64,000 nucleotides of DNA from Isoetes taiwanensis (lineage: Eukaryota; Streptophyta; Lycopodiopsida; Isoetales; Isoetaceae), in assembly GCA_021234155.1 (NCBI GenBank), contig JAJEKV010000039.1, positions 9,807,077 through 9,871,076 on the forward strand, written 5' to 3'. Position numbers and translations under genes: made by a program. The notes under the pieces were generated by a model, which ran no database searches, was not told where the DNA came from, and was given only the letters and a program-made list of their open reading frames with translations. Below, piece after piece: positions 22,494 to 33,266 of this stretch (its first letter is position 1; each line of letters opens with the position of its first letter).

Positions 22494-22782
22494 TTTACTA
22501 GTGGAATCATACGGAAACCGGATGGTAAAAGAGGCACATCATCCAAAAACAAGCAAAGATCTACGGAGCAAACACTCATCGCGTAATGTGCTCCAACGGC
22601 ATTGTCGCCACTTCCATCGCATAACCGCATCTAAAAGGTGATTTAAGTTTTAAACCGGAGTTTACATCCGATCGTGAGATGGTATCTTTTTTTCTCGTTA
22701 ATTGGCAGACGGTCTCTCTAGGTAAGATCGGACCAGCTTGAGTACCATGTCCCTCCAATTTTATCACTTCTAGGAACTGCAA
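22494..22782 (-). pseudogene. Captured class III HD-ZIP fragment
   Basis: The minus strand encodes FLEVIKLEGHGTQAGPILPR, which corresponds to the FLEVVRLEGHGLTQEEAVLSR segment following the START domain of class III HD-ZIP transcription factors. Downstream, GDNAVGAH and then LFLDDVPLLPSGFRMIPL match the DENAVGACAELVFAPIDASF and DDAPLLPSGFRIIPL segments of the same family. Intervening bases break the frame, and the homeodomain, zipper and most of START are absent. Class III HD-ZIPs control vascular and meristem patterning and are miR166 targets; the miR166 site region is not in this fragment. It shares strand with the coatomer fragment that follows. Confidence 0.8.
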
Positions 22783-24140
22783 GAATCAGTAAGTGTGTTA
22801 GTATTTTTTACTTGCTGCATGCACAATTTCCAATATTACTTCTTCTTCCTCTGAGGAATGCATTAGGGGCAGAGGGATTTGGCGATACAGGCAGCGCCAT
22901 GCCAAGAAACAAACATTCTCATGATACACCAACGCTCTCGGCAATACTGCCTGCTCGCCAGCATAGAAAAAAAAACATTTCCGGTGTCTGTACAGTCGCC
23001 ATTCACCTTTGTGGCAGCCGACTTCTTGTCATGGCACCTAGAAACCCGAGATAACAGTAAAGTAGTAAAAGACCAGATTCTTCATACCTTGAAAGCTAAG
23101 AAAATAAGAAAAAGAAGTGAATTGTTACCAGATAGAGGAGAGCCAAGCTTCAAAGATGTCGCAGACGACAACCATGGCAGCAGGTAGCGAAGTGGCAAGA
23201 ATGCGCGCTCAAAAATGTTGTTTTAGAATAGAATGAGAATGCCTTTAATCCGGAATGCCACGGACAAAGGAACGTCGGCTAAGAAATTCGAAGAACTGCA
23301 ATAACCCTAATCGTAATATTTTGTACAGAACAATTGAAAAAACAAAGGGGGGTAACGAGGTGATCTAATTATGCCACCTCAGGGACACTTAATTTTCACT
23401 TCTTTAATCTACGGTCTAGATAAAATTCCACAATATCAAGGGCCCTGATTAAAAGCCCCAAATAAGGGGGCTGCTTAGGGTGGATTGAGGTGGCTCCATC
23501 ATGGTAAAATCGATCTCAAGACATTTGACGGCCCTGAGGAGGGCGACACCTCGATCTCTACCAACAAAGGGGCAGCTTATATAATTGTATGTATATAACA
23601 TAAATTATTGTATTCTTGAGATTTTTGAGCATGTGAGTGCTTCAAGGTTTTACAATAATGCATTTCACGAGACAATGTGTTTCCTGAGATGAATGACAAT
23701 GCAGGATTGTTAGTGGTGGCCACATACCATTCTGTAATTGGATTGAGAAGCGGAGGCCTCCATCCAGATGTAGTATTGCCAAGTATTAAATATACATTAA
23801 AGCAACAAAGGATAATAGTTAGTTAAACTTAGTTTAAGTATGTTTCACTAATGAGATACTTTGTTTGCAGTTGGAATAAAAGATATTGGGATTTACTCAC
23901 CAAAATATTACATTGCTTTTTTGGTTGGAGCCCAGTACATGGATGTTCAAGGGAAGCTCTTGACATAATGAGAAAGGTTCTCATCCTAACGTTGAATAGT
24001 TTGCATGATACCCTCATGCAAAGGTTCTAGCTTATCAGCTGATCCGACCACTTACATATGACCTTATATATTTTGAAATAGTAGTTTGAAAATGCAAACT
24101 GACTTGAGCGAATATTTAGCAAGTATACAACCATAAATTT
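22783..24140. other. Inner element interior, right part
   Basis: No identified gene. The minus strand has an ATG at about 23175 opening MVVVCDIFEAWLSSIW before a GTAACA donor-like site, upstream of the HD-ZIP fragment, so a captured first exon is possible. The rest is AT-rich and non-coding. Confidence 0.35.
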
Positions 24141-24600
24141 ACTTTTAATTGAAAATACCCTTTTCTTGAAAAATACCCTGGTATTTATTGCAATCCTTTA
24201 TTTTTTTAGTAATTTCCCTTTCACTCAATCCCCTTTTATTTTAAAAATTCTCCAATCTATTCGCAAAATCCCTTTTGAACCAGTCCCCCTTTCTTGAAAA
24301 TACCCCAATCCATTCGCAAATTCCCTTTTGAACCAGTCCCCCTTTCTTGAAAATACCCCAATCCATTCGCAAATTCTCTTTTTGAACCAGTCCCCTTTTC
24401 TTGAAAATACCCCAATCCATCACAAATTCCCTTTTGACCTAATCCCCCTTTCTTGGAAGTACCCCGATGTGCATTTGCAATCCTCTAGTTAGACTAATTC
24501 CCCCATTAGAATATACCCTTTTTGTTCAAGAAACCCCCTTTTTGTTCAAGAATTCCCCGTTGTAAAGAAAATAACCCATTGCTCTCAAGTCCCCCGGTTC
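24141..24600. repeat. Right subterminal repeats of inner element
   Basis: About five units of roughly 58 bp carry TTTGAACCAGTCCCC, CTTTCTTGAAAATACCCCAA and TCCATTCGCAAATTCC, the best copies spanning 24241-24440. They give way to shorter TTTGTTCAAGAA motifs near 24510-24550 before the element end. Confidence 0.8.
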
Positions 24601-24649
24601 CTCAATGGGGGATTTTTTGGGGGATGTGAGTACCTTTTTCGTAGTGTTC

Positions 24650-27600
24650 TGCTATAAGTGAGATTAATCATGGAATTTGTTCTAGAACAGACTCAAGTTT
24701 CTCGGGTAGACGAATTTTTATTATTCCCAAAATGCCCATCTCCACCTGTTCTTTTGGATCTGCATCCGCTTTTTCGCCAGCATCTTGGCTGTGCCAGATC
24801 TAATCAGAACAAACAAACACGCAATTTGGCCAAAAGACGCCACACCAGCACATAAATAATCTCTTTGCATATACATGCATGCTTTCCTCAAGAAAAAATC
24901 TACTCACAGATGTTGGAAAACTCCATAAATCAGGATGGCTTCGGCGAAAGAATGAAAAGGCCATCTAGAACTAATTTTGCAAGATTAATTTCAACAAAAA
25001 GGTGTGGCTAAGATAGGTGATAGGTACGGTGAGTAAGAATAGAGTTGGATAAGAAAGAGGCAATGCGGAATGGATCCATGGAACTCCAACTTCCCACGTC
25101 TTTCAATCAATAGAAGGAAAGTACTTTGTGGAAAAGTAAAGTTTGGACGATGAAAAGTAAAAGTAGTGACGTTTTTTTTGGCGTGCCTTTTCTCAATATT
25201 TAATACCTACTTGAGTTAAACGACGGGCATCTATTTTCTTTTCTTCTTTAGCAGGGTTGCCTAACCCCATTTCCTGCATTCCTAGCTATGCCACGTGTCT
25301 TAACACGTCAGCAAAACTTAACCTAAGCCATTGGATCTGTTAATATTAAGATCGACGGTCCAGAAAATTCTAAAATCTCTGAAAAATATACTTTCCCTCC
25401 TTCGACGTTCGCACGAACCCCAACTCAACCGAACTTTTTTTTATTTTCTTCCTCTTCTCCCTGCGCGCGGGCAGGGCCGTTAGGATATGGCGAAAGCAAA
25501 CAGAGGATGGCCGATTTAGGGTATCAGATCTCTTGCAGGCGGCGCTGTTCTTCGGCTATGGCTATGGAATGCAAATCAGAGGATGGGCTTGGAAGGGCAG
25601 ATGGATATGGCTATTCTTGGATATAGCAGAATGGAGAAGTAAAGCAAAGAAATGGCTTATGGCAATCGAACAGGGCATAAAAAGCATGGCAAATCAGCTC
25701 GGCTTCTATAAGGCATGTTAGGCTTCAAAATATCTCTGGTTCTGATGGCAGAAACACAACGGAATATGGCAGAAAGAAAAGAGATTCAGAGCTGGATCTT
25801 CCAAAGAAAACACTGATTTCTTTTTGCTCTTGCATTTTGCTTAGCTATTTCAACCAGAAGCATCGCTCTTGCCTTTTTTCTTTTTTTCTTTCGTTGTTTT
25901 TAGCTATTTCAGCACTTGCCTCTTGATTCCTTATACTCTGCCGACATCAATAGCTGCATTAGAAGCAAAAAACTGTTCTGGAGTTTTTGCATAATTTCTT
26001 TTCCCTGCCCTATTCTCCATTGTATTGGAAGGTACTGCAATTCCTTCATGGTTAATTATGGTCAATCGATGTTGCATACTGAGCTATGTCTGATACCCGT
26101 GTGACTGCTCTTCTAGTATTTCTGTAAAACATCTTTCACAATACCTGCCCCTTACACCATGTGTTCACAACTTTGCAAAAGGACTGGAATTTTGGAAAAT
26201 GCATGCATTTCAAGTAACAATCACGTATTTCAAGCGAAAACAATTGGCCTTACTTTCCGATACCCATCCCACTAGATATAACTTTGTTTGGCTTCACATT
26301 ACCTCCACACTTCAACATTAACAAACCAACATTTAATGCCAAATTTGAATACCAAAGTAAACAAGATCAATATATTAACCACAGGGGAAAAAGTCCCTGT
26401 TTTTCCTTCCATCTTCAACATTGCCTGTATATTAAACCTCATTCTTATTATAAATATAGTTCACAAGCAAGCACGAAAAACATCGACCTGTATTATTCTT
26501 CTTAAGATAAGCAGTCGGTAGCCACATGAAGGCCTATGGTGTCATATAGAGGACGGTCAGTCAACAAAACAATCTTAGAGTGCATATAGTCTAGATACAT
26601 TACGGCTGTAATTTAGACAAATTTTTTTGTACAATACTTGTGGGACTTCATTTAATGTTAGCGATTACTTACTTGAAGAATATATTCTATACTTCCTCAT
26701 TAATTGGCAAAGGTTTAGTGGAGCTTATGTTTATTCGTGATGAAGATCTCTTGGCCATATACATCTAAAATACTATATCAACATACTGTACCACCGCGAC
26801 GCAGATTCCCCTAGCTAGAACCCAAAAGGGGTGAACGATGTAACCATAAGGCTTTTCGCCCTTAAATGCCATTCTTGCATCCTTCCGAAGAGCACCGGCT
26901 TATTGGACAAACACTTGGAATATACTTGATATTCTTCTCCATTCTATATAGGGTAAAGCCTCTCTAGTGCAAACACTTTCTTTGATTTACATCTTCAAAA
27001 CTTCTATGTGTATTACTTACCACTAATGATCATTCTTTTTCCTATTAGCCATTCGCTGAGATCCGTATTTTCTTTGGCATTCCTTTTCCACGTGTATATA
27101 ATTCTTGTTCGCTCACAATTCCATTTGCCATCGTATCAAACCAATAATGGGAAGTCAACGCGCAATTCTTAAATTCAAAGTTGCAGCCGAAATTCAAATT
27201 ACCACGATTAAAATTCCAACGCAAACCCAGCCTAGCCTTCTTCCCAACCCTGCAGTTCTGCTAGTTATTCTTTTTTATCAAAAGGCCATACCATAATATA
27301 AGCCCCAAACCAATGTGTGTCTAGAAACATGGTGATCTAAAACATCGAACTTGACTATAAGTCAAGCGTCCATTATGTATGGAGATTCTCTACATATAAA
27401 TATACAAAGTCCTTCATGCTATTGAACCCATCTAAGGCAACTTGTGTGCCCTTTTGTGTTTCTCCATATTGCTAAGGTAGTTCTTCATTTTTGCCTTTTT
27501 TTTCAAACATGTTGTTTGGCTAACGAAACGGAAATCTTATGGTCATTATGATCAACATCTTTATATTATAAGGCGCTTGAACATAAGGTGAAAAGCACAA

Positions 27601-28185
27601 GTTTTAATTTTTCATATTTTGAAACATATTGAAAACAATAAGCAGTTCCTTTTTTTATTTCACATTTCAAGAGAAGCATTAGGAATAGATCCAAACACAC
27701 TTCCTTTATAATGGTTGGCTTAAGTGCTAAGTAGAGATTTGGGAGGTTTAGGAATTTCAAACAATATGTAAATGTCAAAGAACAAGACCTAAACGTAAAT
27801 TGCAATATAAAGCCTATTGCTAAAGCTTAGCACTGCTATGAGCACCCACTACTAGTTATTACTATTAAAATAGAAATGCACATCCTAATTCCTTCAATAT
27901 GTAACATACAATGGTGGTAGACACAAAGCGCCTTGTGTATGATGGGATTCATGAAAGAGAAATGTTCGCGGCGGCCTTGGCCTAAATTTCTTGTATAGAT
28001 ATATCTTATGCAGTGTGTTTATTTGCACCAAATAATATGTTGCAAACTGGCCTGTGTACATTGTCGCTAAATACTATGTTGCAAAGTGGCCTGTATACAT
28101 TGTCGCCAAAAATGGGTATGGAACACATTGCATATGGAAATCAGATACAACTGAAAGAATTCTCAATAGGAGGATATTAATTTAT
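24650..28185. other. Outer element interior, right of nested insertion
   Basis: No recognisable transposase or host gene. A perfect CCCTGCGCGCGGGCAGGG palindrome-like core lies at about 25459-25476. Small open frames (25533-25721, 26284-26505) lack known motifs. Confidence 0.35.
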
Positions 28186-28745
28186 ATCATATAAAAGGGG
28201 GAATGTCGCTAGAAAGGGGTATGAACATCGGTTGTGAGGAAAAGGAGTATGAACATTGCATATGGAAAGGGGGTACAAATCAAGGAGATCTTCAAGTAAG
28301 GGGATATTAAACTACAAAATTATGAAGGGAGGATTGTTGAGAATAGGGGTATTAATTGAGTAAGGGGATATTAAACTGCAAGATCACAAAAAGGGGATGG
28401 TTGAGAAGAGGAGTATGAAGTTAGGGGATATTAAACTTTAAGACACAAAGGGGGGATTGTTGAGAAAAGGGGTATGAATATTGGTTGCAAGAAATGGGGT
28501 ACGAATGGAAAAAAAATTAATTAGGGGATATTAAACTACAAAAATCACAAAAAGGGGATTGTTGCTAGAAAAGGGTATGAACATTAGTTGTGAGAAAAGG
28601 GTATGAACATTGCATATGAAATAAGGGATATAAAAAAAATAAATTCAAATAAGGGGATATTAATCTACAAAATCACAAAGGGGGGGTTGTGGCCAAATAC
28701 TCCGTTTCTTAAAATCATGTCCATTTTGCGATAAGGGGATTTTGA
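28186..28745. repeat. Right subterminal tandem repeats of outer element
   Basis: Recurring AAGGGGATATTAAACTNCAA, GGGGATTGTTGAGAAAAGGG and GGGTATGAACATTG blocks in units of roughly 60-80 bp, degenerate. The G-rich strand is the plus strand, as in the left array. The array leads into the AGGATGTGGGCATCGTTTTT terminus. Confidence 0.75.
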
Positions 28746-28817
28746 GGGGTTTTTTATGGGGGATTTTAAAGAGGATGTGGGCATCGTTTTTGATGTGAAT
28801 GGGCTTGATGATTGTGG

Positions 28818-28872
28818 TCTTTATAGTGGAATCCTATTCTATTCTATTCTATTCTATTCTTTATAGTGGAAT
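28818..28872. repeat. ATTCT array flanked by 15-bp direct repeats
   Basis: Five ATTCT units (28833-28857) sit between two identical copies of TCTTTATAGTGGAAT (28818-28832 and 28858-28872). The pattern is that of an insertion with a target-site duplication made of nothing but a LINE-type microsatellite tail. Replication slippage is the alternative. It lies 18 bp outside the CACTA-like element. Confidence 0.5.
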
Positions 28873-29487
28873 GGAAACGTGCTAGTGAAATTGGAGATGT
28901 CCTATTTATCTCAAGACCAAAAGTTTTATTTTGTTTACCTTAGTTTTTATAAAATTTAGAATCCTGGCACAAATTCTCAACAACTCCCAATCGGTCGACA
29001 CAGCATCAAGCCATTACGTTGCTGGTTTAATGGGAATTTTGCAAGAGTGTCCAAATTCAAAACCTGCATCGTCCTCGATCTCGAAGGCATTTGGGCCCCT
29101 ACTAAATCTTATGCCAATCACAAAGTTCTAATAGTTACGTGTTTGAAATAGGCAGTGAGAATTCGATTTCTAGAATCCAAGGTTTTTATGAGCATCAGAA
29201 AGAAGCGTGCCATAGCTCTGCTGCTTCTACCCAGCATTAGATAGTAATGGTGCACCCCCCATTACTATTTGCGCTACTAAGTAACAAAACCAACATATCA
29301 TATTGCAGTTTAGGCATCCTTACTATCAATGCAAGGAGAAATTTTAACAAAAGAGACAAAAAAAGATGGAACAACTAGTTAAAAGATGAGAAAAGATCAA
29401 TAAATCATGAAGAATAGCAAGCACAAAGCCACAGTTTCCATGTAAAATCAGGATCTGCAGCAAATGCAACAGCCAAAAACTTGGAAT
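28873..29487. other. KCS 3' flank, no gene
   Basis: AT-rich 3' flank of the KCS gene. A small palindrome-like AGTAATGG...CCATTACT lies at about 29248-29271. No clear polyadenylation signal could be chosen. Confidence 0.4.
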
Positions 29488-31158
29488 CTAGCATCTGATC
29501 ATGGAAGCTCCATTGGCAGGAGAATGAAATCCATTCAAATACATACCATTCTTCTCTAAAACCCCATTCTTGAACCCATTTGAAGACTGGATTTGATCTT
29601 TCTGAGCAAAGGAGCATTCAGCGGCCTTGACAGGGTACCTGTCAATGCAATCCAGCCAAGGATTATGGCCATGGCAAGGGAGCTGGATGGTCTGCAAAGC
29701 TTTCCACACAACACTGTTGCATTTAAAACCAGAACCAAAAGCAATCTGCCAAACCCTGTCCCCTTTGCTGATCCTCTGCTTTGCCTCTGAATATGCAAGT
29801 TCATACCACAAAGAACTGCTTGAAGTATTGCCAAATCTATACAGAGTCATCCTAGCAGGTTCCATATGCCAGCTTGAGAGCTGCAAATTTTTTTCCAATT
29901 CATCCAAAACTGCTCTGCCTCCTGCATGGATGCAGAAATGCTCAAATGCAAGCTTAAAATCAGGTATGTAGGGCTTGATCTTCATCTTCAAAAGCTTCTG
30001 GCAGATGAGCACTGCTGCAAAAAGAAGTTGCTCTGAAATTGGCAGCACAACAGGGCCTAGTGTTATGATGTTGGTTTTTAGAGCATTTCCAGCCACTTCC
30101 ATTAAATGTTTTGACAGAGAAACCCCTACTAAACCCTCATCATCTTCTTCCTGTTTAACACACTGAAAAGAATGATCATCAGCTCCTTTGTGAGTCCTCA
30201 CTGCATGAATTAGTTCATACTTAGCTTTCTTTTTATCTCCCCTTCTGTTTGACAATAACACAGCAGCTCCTCCAATTCTAAACAGACAATTTGTCACTAG
30301 CATTGACCTGTTATTTCCACAATACCAATTCATGGTTATGTTCTCCATGCTCACAACCAAAGCATATGAATTCGGTATTACTCTCAATAGATCTTTTGCT
30401 AGATCTATAGAAATTAACCCTGCACTGCATCCCATTCCTGCTAGATTAATGCTCTTGATATTGCCTCTCATTTTATAATGGTTCACTATCATGGCAGAAA
30501 GTGAAGGGGTTGGATTAAACAGGCTGCAGTTAACTATTAGGATGCCTATATCTTTAGGTTTAATCCCTGTTTTTTCAAGCAGCTCATCAATTGCACCAAA
30601 CATTACCTCTTCTGCTTCTTTTCTGGCCTGCCGCATGCATGGCTCGCTGTTTTCTTCTTGAAAAACAAATGGCGGAACATAGGTCTCGTCTCCAAGGCCT
30701 GATCTGAGTAGAACTTTCTTCTGAAACTGAAGACTGGTCTCGTTATGCACTCCACATTGCCTCGCAAATTTTTCCAACACATCTATGCTGCACTTCAGCC
30801 TCTCATCCGGCTTGTAACATGCAAAATCCATCAGATATACTGGCCTTGGTCTCAGCATAAAATACAGAGTGCCTAAGAACACAAAAAACCCTGAAAAAAT
30901 CATCACTTCTACCAGATTGAATCTTAAGTTTTTCCACATTTGCCCTAAATCTTCCTTGCTCAGCCTTCCAAGCTCGGCTGCTGCAACGAGAATCAGAGGA
31001 ACCAAAAAAAGATACATGAAATGCGTGATTGCATAATGGTACCCTAATTTGACATGCCGAAGACTAACGGATTGAAGAAAATCCGGCAGCTGCCTTCGGA
31101 TTTTGATCACTACGTTGGGCTCTTTTGAAGAACCAAACTCAAGCACAGTTTCTGCCAT
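29488..31158 (-). CDS. 3-ketoacyl-CoA synthase (FAE1/KCS type)
   Basis: Condensing enzyme of the ER fatty-acid elongase: joins malonyl-CoA to a long-chain acyl-CoA to start each two-carbon elongation toward cuticular waxes, sphingolipids and storage lipids. The 556-residue protein is a single uninterrupted exon. Two hydrophobic stretches (about 43-62 and 83-101) fit the N-terminal membrane anchors. The catalytic triad is complete: Cys244 in GMGCSAG, His411 in CIHAGGR, Asn444 in RFGNTSSSS, with spacing like that of Arabidopsis FAE1. [20 protein letters not shown] near 466-485 is the conserved C-terminal motif. It exceeds the usual 490-520 residues because of an N-terminal extension and a hydrophilic tail of about 60 residues after the last motif. 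The start at 31158 is the first Met. The gene looks intact. Confidence 0.95.
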   Translation of the reverse strand: MAETVLEFGSSKEPNVVIKIRRQLPDFLQSVSLRHVKLGYHYAITHFMYLFLVPLILVAAAELGRLSKEDLGQMWKNLRFNLVEVMIFSGFFVFLGTLYFMLRPRPVYLMDFACYKPDERLKCSIDVLEKFARQCGVHNETSLQFQKKVLLRSGLGDETYVPPFVFQEENSEPCMRQARKEAEEVMFGAIDELLEKTGIKPKDIGILIVNCSLFNPTPSLSAMIVNHYKMRGNIKSINLAGMGCSAGLISIDLAKDLLRVIPNSYALVVSMENITMNWYCGNNRSMLVTNCLFRIGGAAVLLSNRRGDKKKAKYELIHAVRTHKGADDHSFQCVKQEEDDEGLVGVSLSKHLMEVAGNALKTNIITLGPVVLPISEQLLFAAVLICQKLLKMKIKPYIPDFKLAFEHFCIHAGGRAVLDELEKNLQLSSWHMEPARMTLYRFGNTSSSSLWYELAYSEAKQRISKGDRVWQIAFGSGFKCNSVVWKALQTIQLPCHGHNPWLDCIDRYPVKAAECSFAQKDQIQSSNGFKNGVLEKNGMYLNGFHSPANGASMIRC

Positions 31159-31244
31159 TTGTAAAAATGGGCCAAGCAGCAGAGAATCAAATCGGCCGGA
31201 ACCAATAAGCCAAATTGCACGTTCGATTCAACAGCCCATGTCAA

Positions 31245-31253
31245 CATATATAA
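31245..31253 (-). promoter_or_regulatory. TATA box of the KCS gene
   Basis: On the minus strand TTATATATG lies about 90 bp upstream of the KCS start, a typical plant distance. The intervening leader has no long upstream frame. Confidence 0.55.
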
Positions 31254-32605
31254 GAAACATTTTGGAGCGCCCAATAGATAGAAACTCCGGTAATGGCGAT
31301 CAACCAAGCCTAAACTTGTGGAAATCCGACCAACAAACAAAACAGAATTTGCGGGAAAATGGATCAAACAGGAACCAAGATTTAGGGCTGGATGCATCGT
31401 CATTGGATTAAATCCCGCCGTAGAAGCTCTGGCTTGTTCTTCGTACTCCTCAACAGGTGGCTTGATGCAGGGCACCGCCCCACATATGCGTCAAATTTAG
31501 GGCCCCCCAAGATCGAAGCATCATAAATTCACCATTTTCCTTGAATTTTAAACACAGGCAATCTGCAATCTCACATTTCTATATGATGTTTTGGATGTTG
31601 ACTTCGCTCAAAAACTGTGCCTGCATGTTTTAGAAAGTGGCTTTAGATTTCCACATTGGTAGAATAAGAACTAGAAAAAATGTTTAAGGAAACAAATATA
31701 ACTTATGCTCACGTTGTGCTGTTAAGCCTTTACATCTCTAGAGAATTTAAGGTTTAGACATTGGATAAGGTTTCTGATAAAATATTAAGTCTTTACATCT
31801 CGAAGGAATTTAAGGTTTAGACATGGGATAAGGTTTTTGCCAAAATATCATCACCTAAAATGATAAGGTTCTCAAAAGATTTTCAATATGGTTTTTAAAG
31901 GGAAGACAAAGGTATAAATATGTGAGCGAGTTTAATCTAGGGCTCGCATGGTAAACTTTTAGGGTTGTGACACTAGCTGCTTTTAGATGGTGAAGATGAC
32001 ACCAGCAATGCATAACCCTGTAGATCTCTTTTCATATACAACAAGGGATTCTTACTGGTTCTTGGATTCAATTGTGCAAACGCATGCCAGTAGATCTGTA
32101 GGGCCATAGCCATAGTCTGGGAAGAATTTTTAGCACTTGTTGAAAAAGTTTTTTTTGGCTTGGTGATGTATTGCCACAAAGAAGATGCATCTAGTACTTG
32201 CAAGGTTTATTTGTCTGCTTGTGTTGGTTTCACCATGTTTCCAAACGATTTATTGCTCTGGTTTGGTCGGGCTGGCTGATATTAGTAGATGTGCTGGCAG
32301 GTGTAGTTTGTGTATGTATTTATGTATAGCATCTTGATGTAATATGTAGCATAATAACAGGGGGTTTTCTTTGTGTTTTTGTACGCTTTTCACAAAGGTT
32401 TTCCTAAGATTTCATGGCGTATTCGAATGGATGTACTAATGCGTACATCTAGAGTGCACCATTTCTTAGTCGTTGATTTAGGGTTTTTTTTTTTCAATGG
32501 TCCAACATCCAAGGGCTCACAATAAAAGCCCTCTTTTTATTTGAGGGGCTGAACATGCAAGCCTCGTGGATAGCATTTTAGGGCATTCTTTGCCCTAAAG
32601 CTTGG
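31254..32605. other. No gene recognised; 61-bp tandem duplication
   Basis: KCS 5' flank followed by AT-rich DNA. A unit of about 61 bp (TTAAGCCTTTACATCTC ... GGATAAGGTTT) is present twice at about 31724-31850. The minus-strand frame at 31973-32203 is unrecognised. GTAATATGTAGCATAATAAC at about 32338-32357 recurs near 34886. Confidence 0.45.
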
Positions 32606-32793
32606 CCATGAACCAGGTATCAGGTATCAGATTGCTTGTTTATAAAGATTGGCCATGAACCAGGTATCAGATTGCTTGTTTATGTCGGACCCAATTCCAG
32701 GTATCAGATTGCTTGTTTATGTCGGACCCAATTCCGACCAATATCTGGGTGTTTTATACAACAGGACCCATATCTGGGTGTTTTATACAACAC
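32606..32793. repeat. Overlapping tandem duplications
   Basis: GGCCATGAACCAGGTATCAG recurs twice, AGGTATCAGATTGCTTGTTT three times, TGTCGGACCCAATTCC twice and ATATCTGGGTGTTTTATACA twice, each repeat overlapping the next. This staircase of short duplications suggests repeated slippage or break repair. Confidence 0.85.
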
Positions 32794-33266
32794 TATTTGG
32801 GTTCTTCGGAATTAGTTGGGGGGTCAAACCCACGGCAAGAATGTCGAAAAAAAAGCTTCGATTGAAGATCAAACTTTTCTGTGGCTATAGTCGCAAGATG
32901 TGCTTTTTTCCGACAAACAGGAGCATGGCAGAGAGAGGATTGCATGGCAGAGAAGTTTTCCTGAAATATTCTGTAGGTTTGCATTTCGATTTTTACAGAT
33001 TTGCAGAATCGTTTAAAGAAATCGTAGCTTTGAATAAAACTGGCTATGGTGGAAGGACCTTGTTTTTTCAAGCTAAGCTGGCGCATGTAATCCAATACGT
33101 ATATGATAGTGCTTCCGTTGATATTGCCATAATCCGACAAGATCTGCCTGCACAGCCCAAAACAGGTCATCATAACTCAACCCTAATCCGCTTTTCTAAA
33201 GGATTTTCTGCACAAATTCTTCGATGTTATGCTCAATCAACCGAGGAAACTCTCTTCCAAGGCTAA
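32649..33266 (+). CDS. Unrecognised 205-codon open frame
   Basis: The first third is translated from the tandem duplications upstream and is therefore doubtful. The remainder (from the MSKKKLRLKIKLF segment) is basic and lacks recognisable motifs, signal peptide or membrane segments. It may be a chance frame, a gene relic or an exon; codon content is not clearly coding. Kept because it is among the longest frames outside known elements. Confidence 0.2.
   Translation: MAMNQVSDCLFMSDPIPGIRLLVYVGPNSDQYLGVLYNRTHIWVFYTTLFGFFGISWGVKPTARMSKKKLRLKIKLFCGYSRKMCFFPTNRSMAERGLHGREVFLKYSVGLHFDFYRFAESFKEIVALNKTGYGGRTLFFQAKLAHVIQYVYDSASVDIAIIRQDLPAQPKTGHHNSTLIRFSKGFSAQILRCYAQSTEETLFQG

Larger units (their letters stand above)
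20581..24649. mobile_element. 4.06-kb nested CACTA-like transposon (inner)
   Basis: The element proper is 20584-24646. The left end reads CACAACGAAAAAGATGCTCC, the right end, reversed, CACTACGAAAAAGGTACTCA; both continue into C-rich, A-rich runs of the form CCCCAAAAAATNCCCCC. TTC flanks both sides (20581-20583 and 24647-24649), a 3-bp target duplication. The right end has the classical CACTA terminus. The ends also resemble those of the surrounding 12.96-kb element (CACNNCGAAAANGATGC), so the two belong to one family. It carries subterminal repeats at both ends and fragments of host genes, and no recognisable transposase. Confidence 0.8.
15838..28800. mobile_element. 12.96-kb CACTA-like transposon (outer)
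   Basis: The element proper is 15841-28797. The left end reads CACATCGAAAATGATGCCCA then CATCCTCC; the right end, reversed, CACATCAAAAACGATGCCCA then CATCCTC. Both are flanked by the trinucleotide AAT (15838-15840 and 28798-28800), which fits the 3-bp target duplication of En/Spm-type elements. Inside each end lie long tandem subterminal repeats of opposite strand bias. The terminal CACAT differs from the classical CACTA by two bases. I find no recognisable transposase, so it looks non-autonomous. It lies about 690 bp behind the KCS stop codon and contains a second element (20584-24646). It would be about 8.9 kb without it. Confidence 0.75.

Noticed and set aside
15838-28800. CRISPR-like or bacterial repeat interpretation of the regular arrays
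   Set aside because: The repeats are degenerate, contiguous and lie at transposon ends in a plant genome; no uniform spacers and no cas-like genes.
29593-30166. Plus-strand frames within 29593-30166
   Set aside because: Antisense shadows of the KCS gene.
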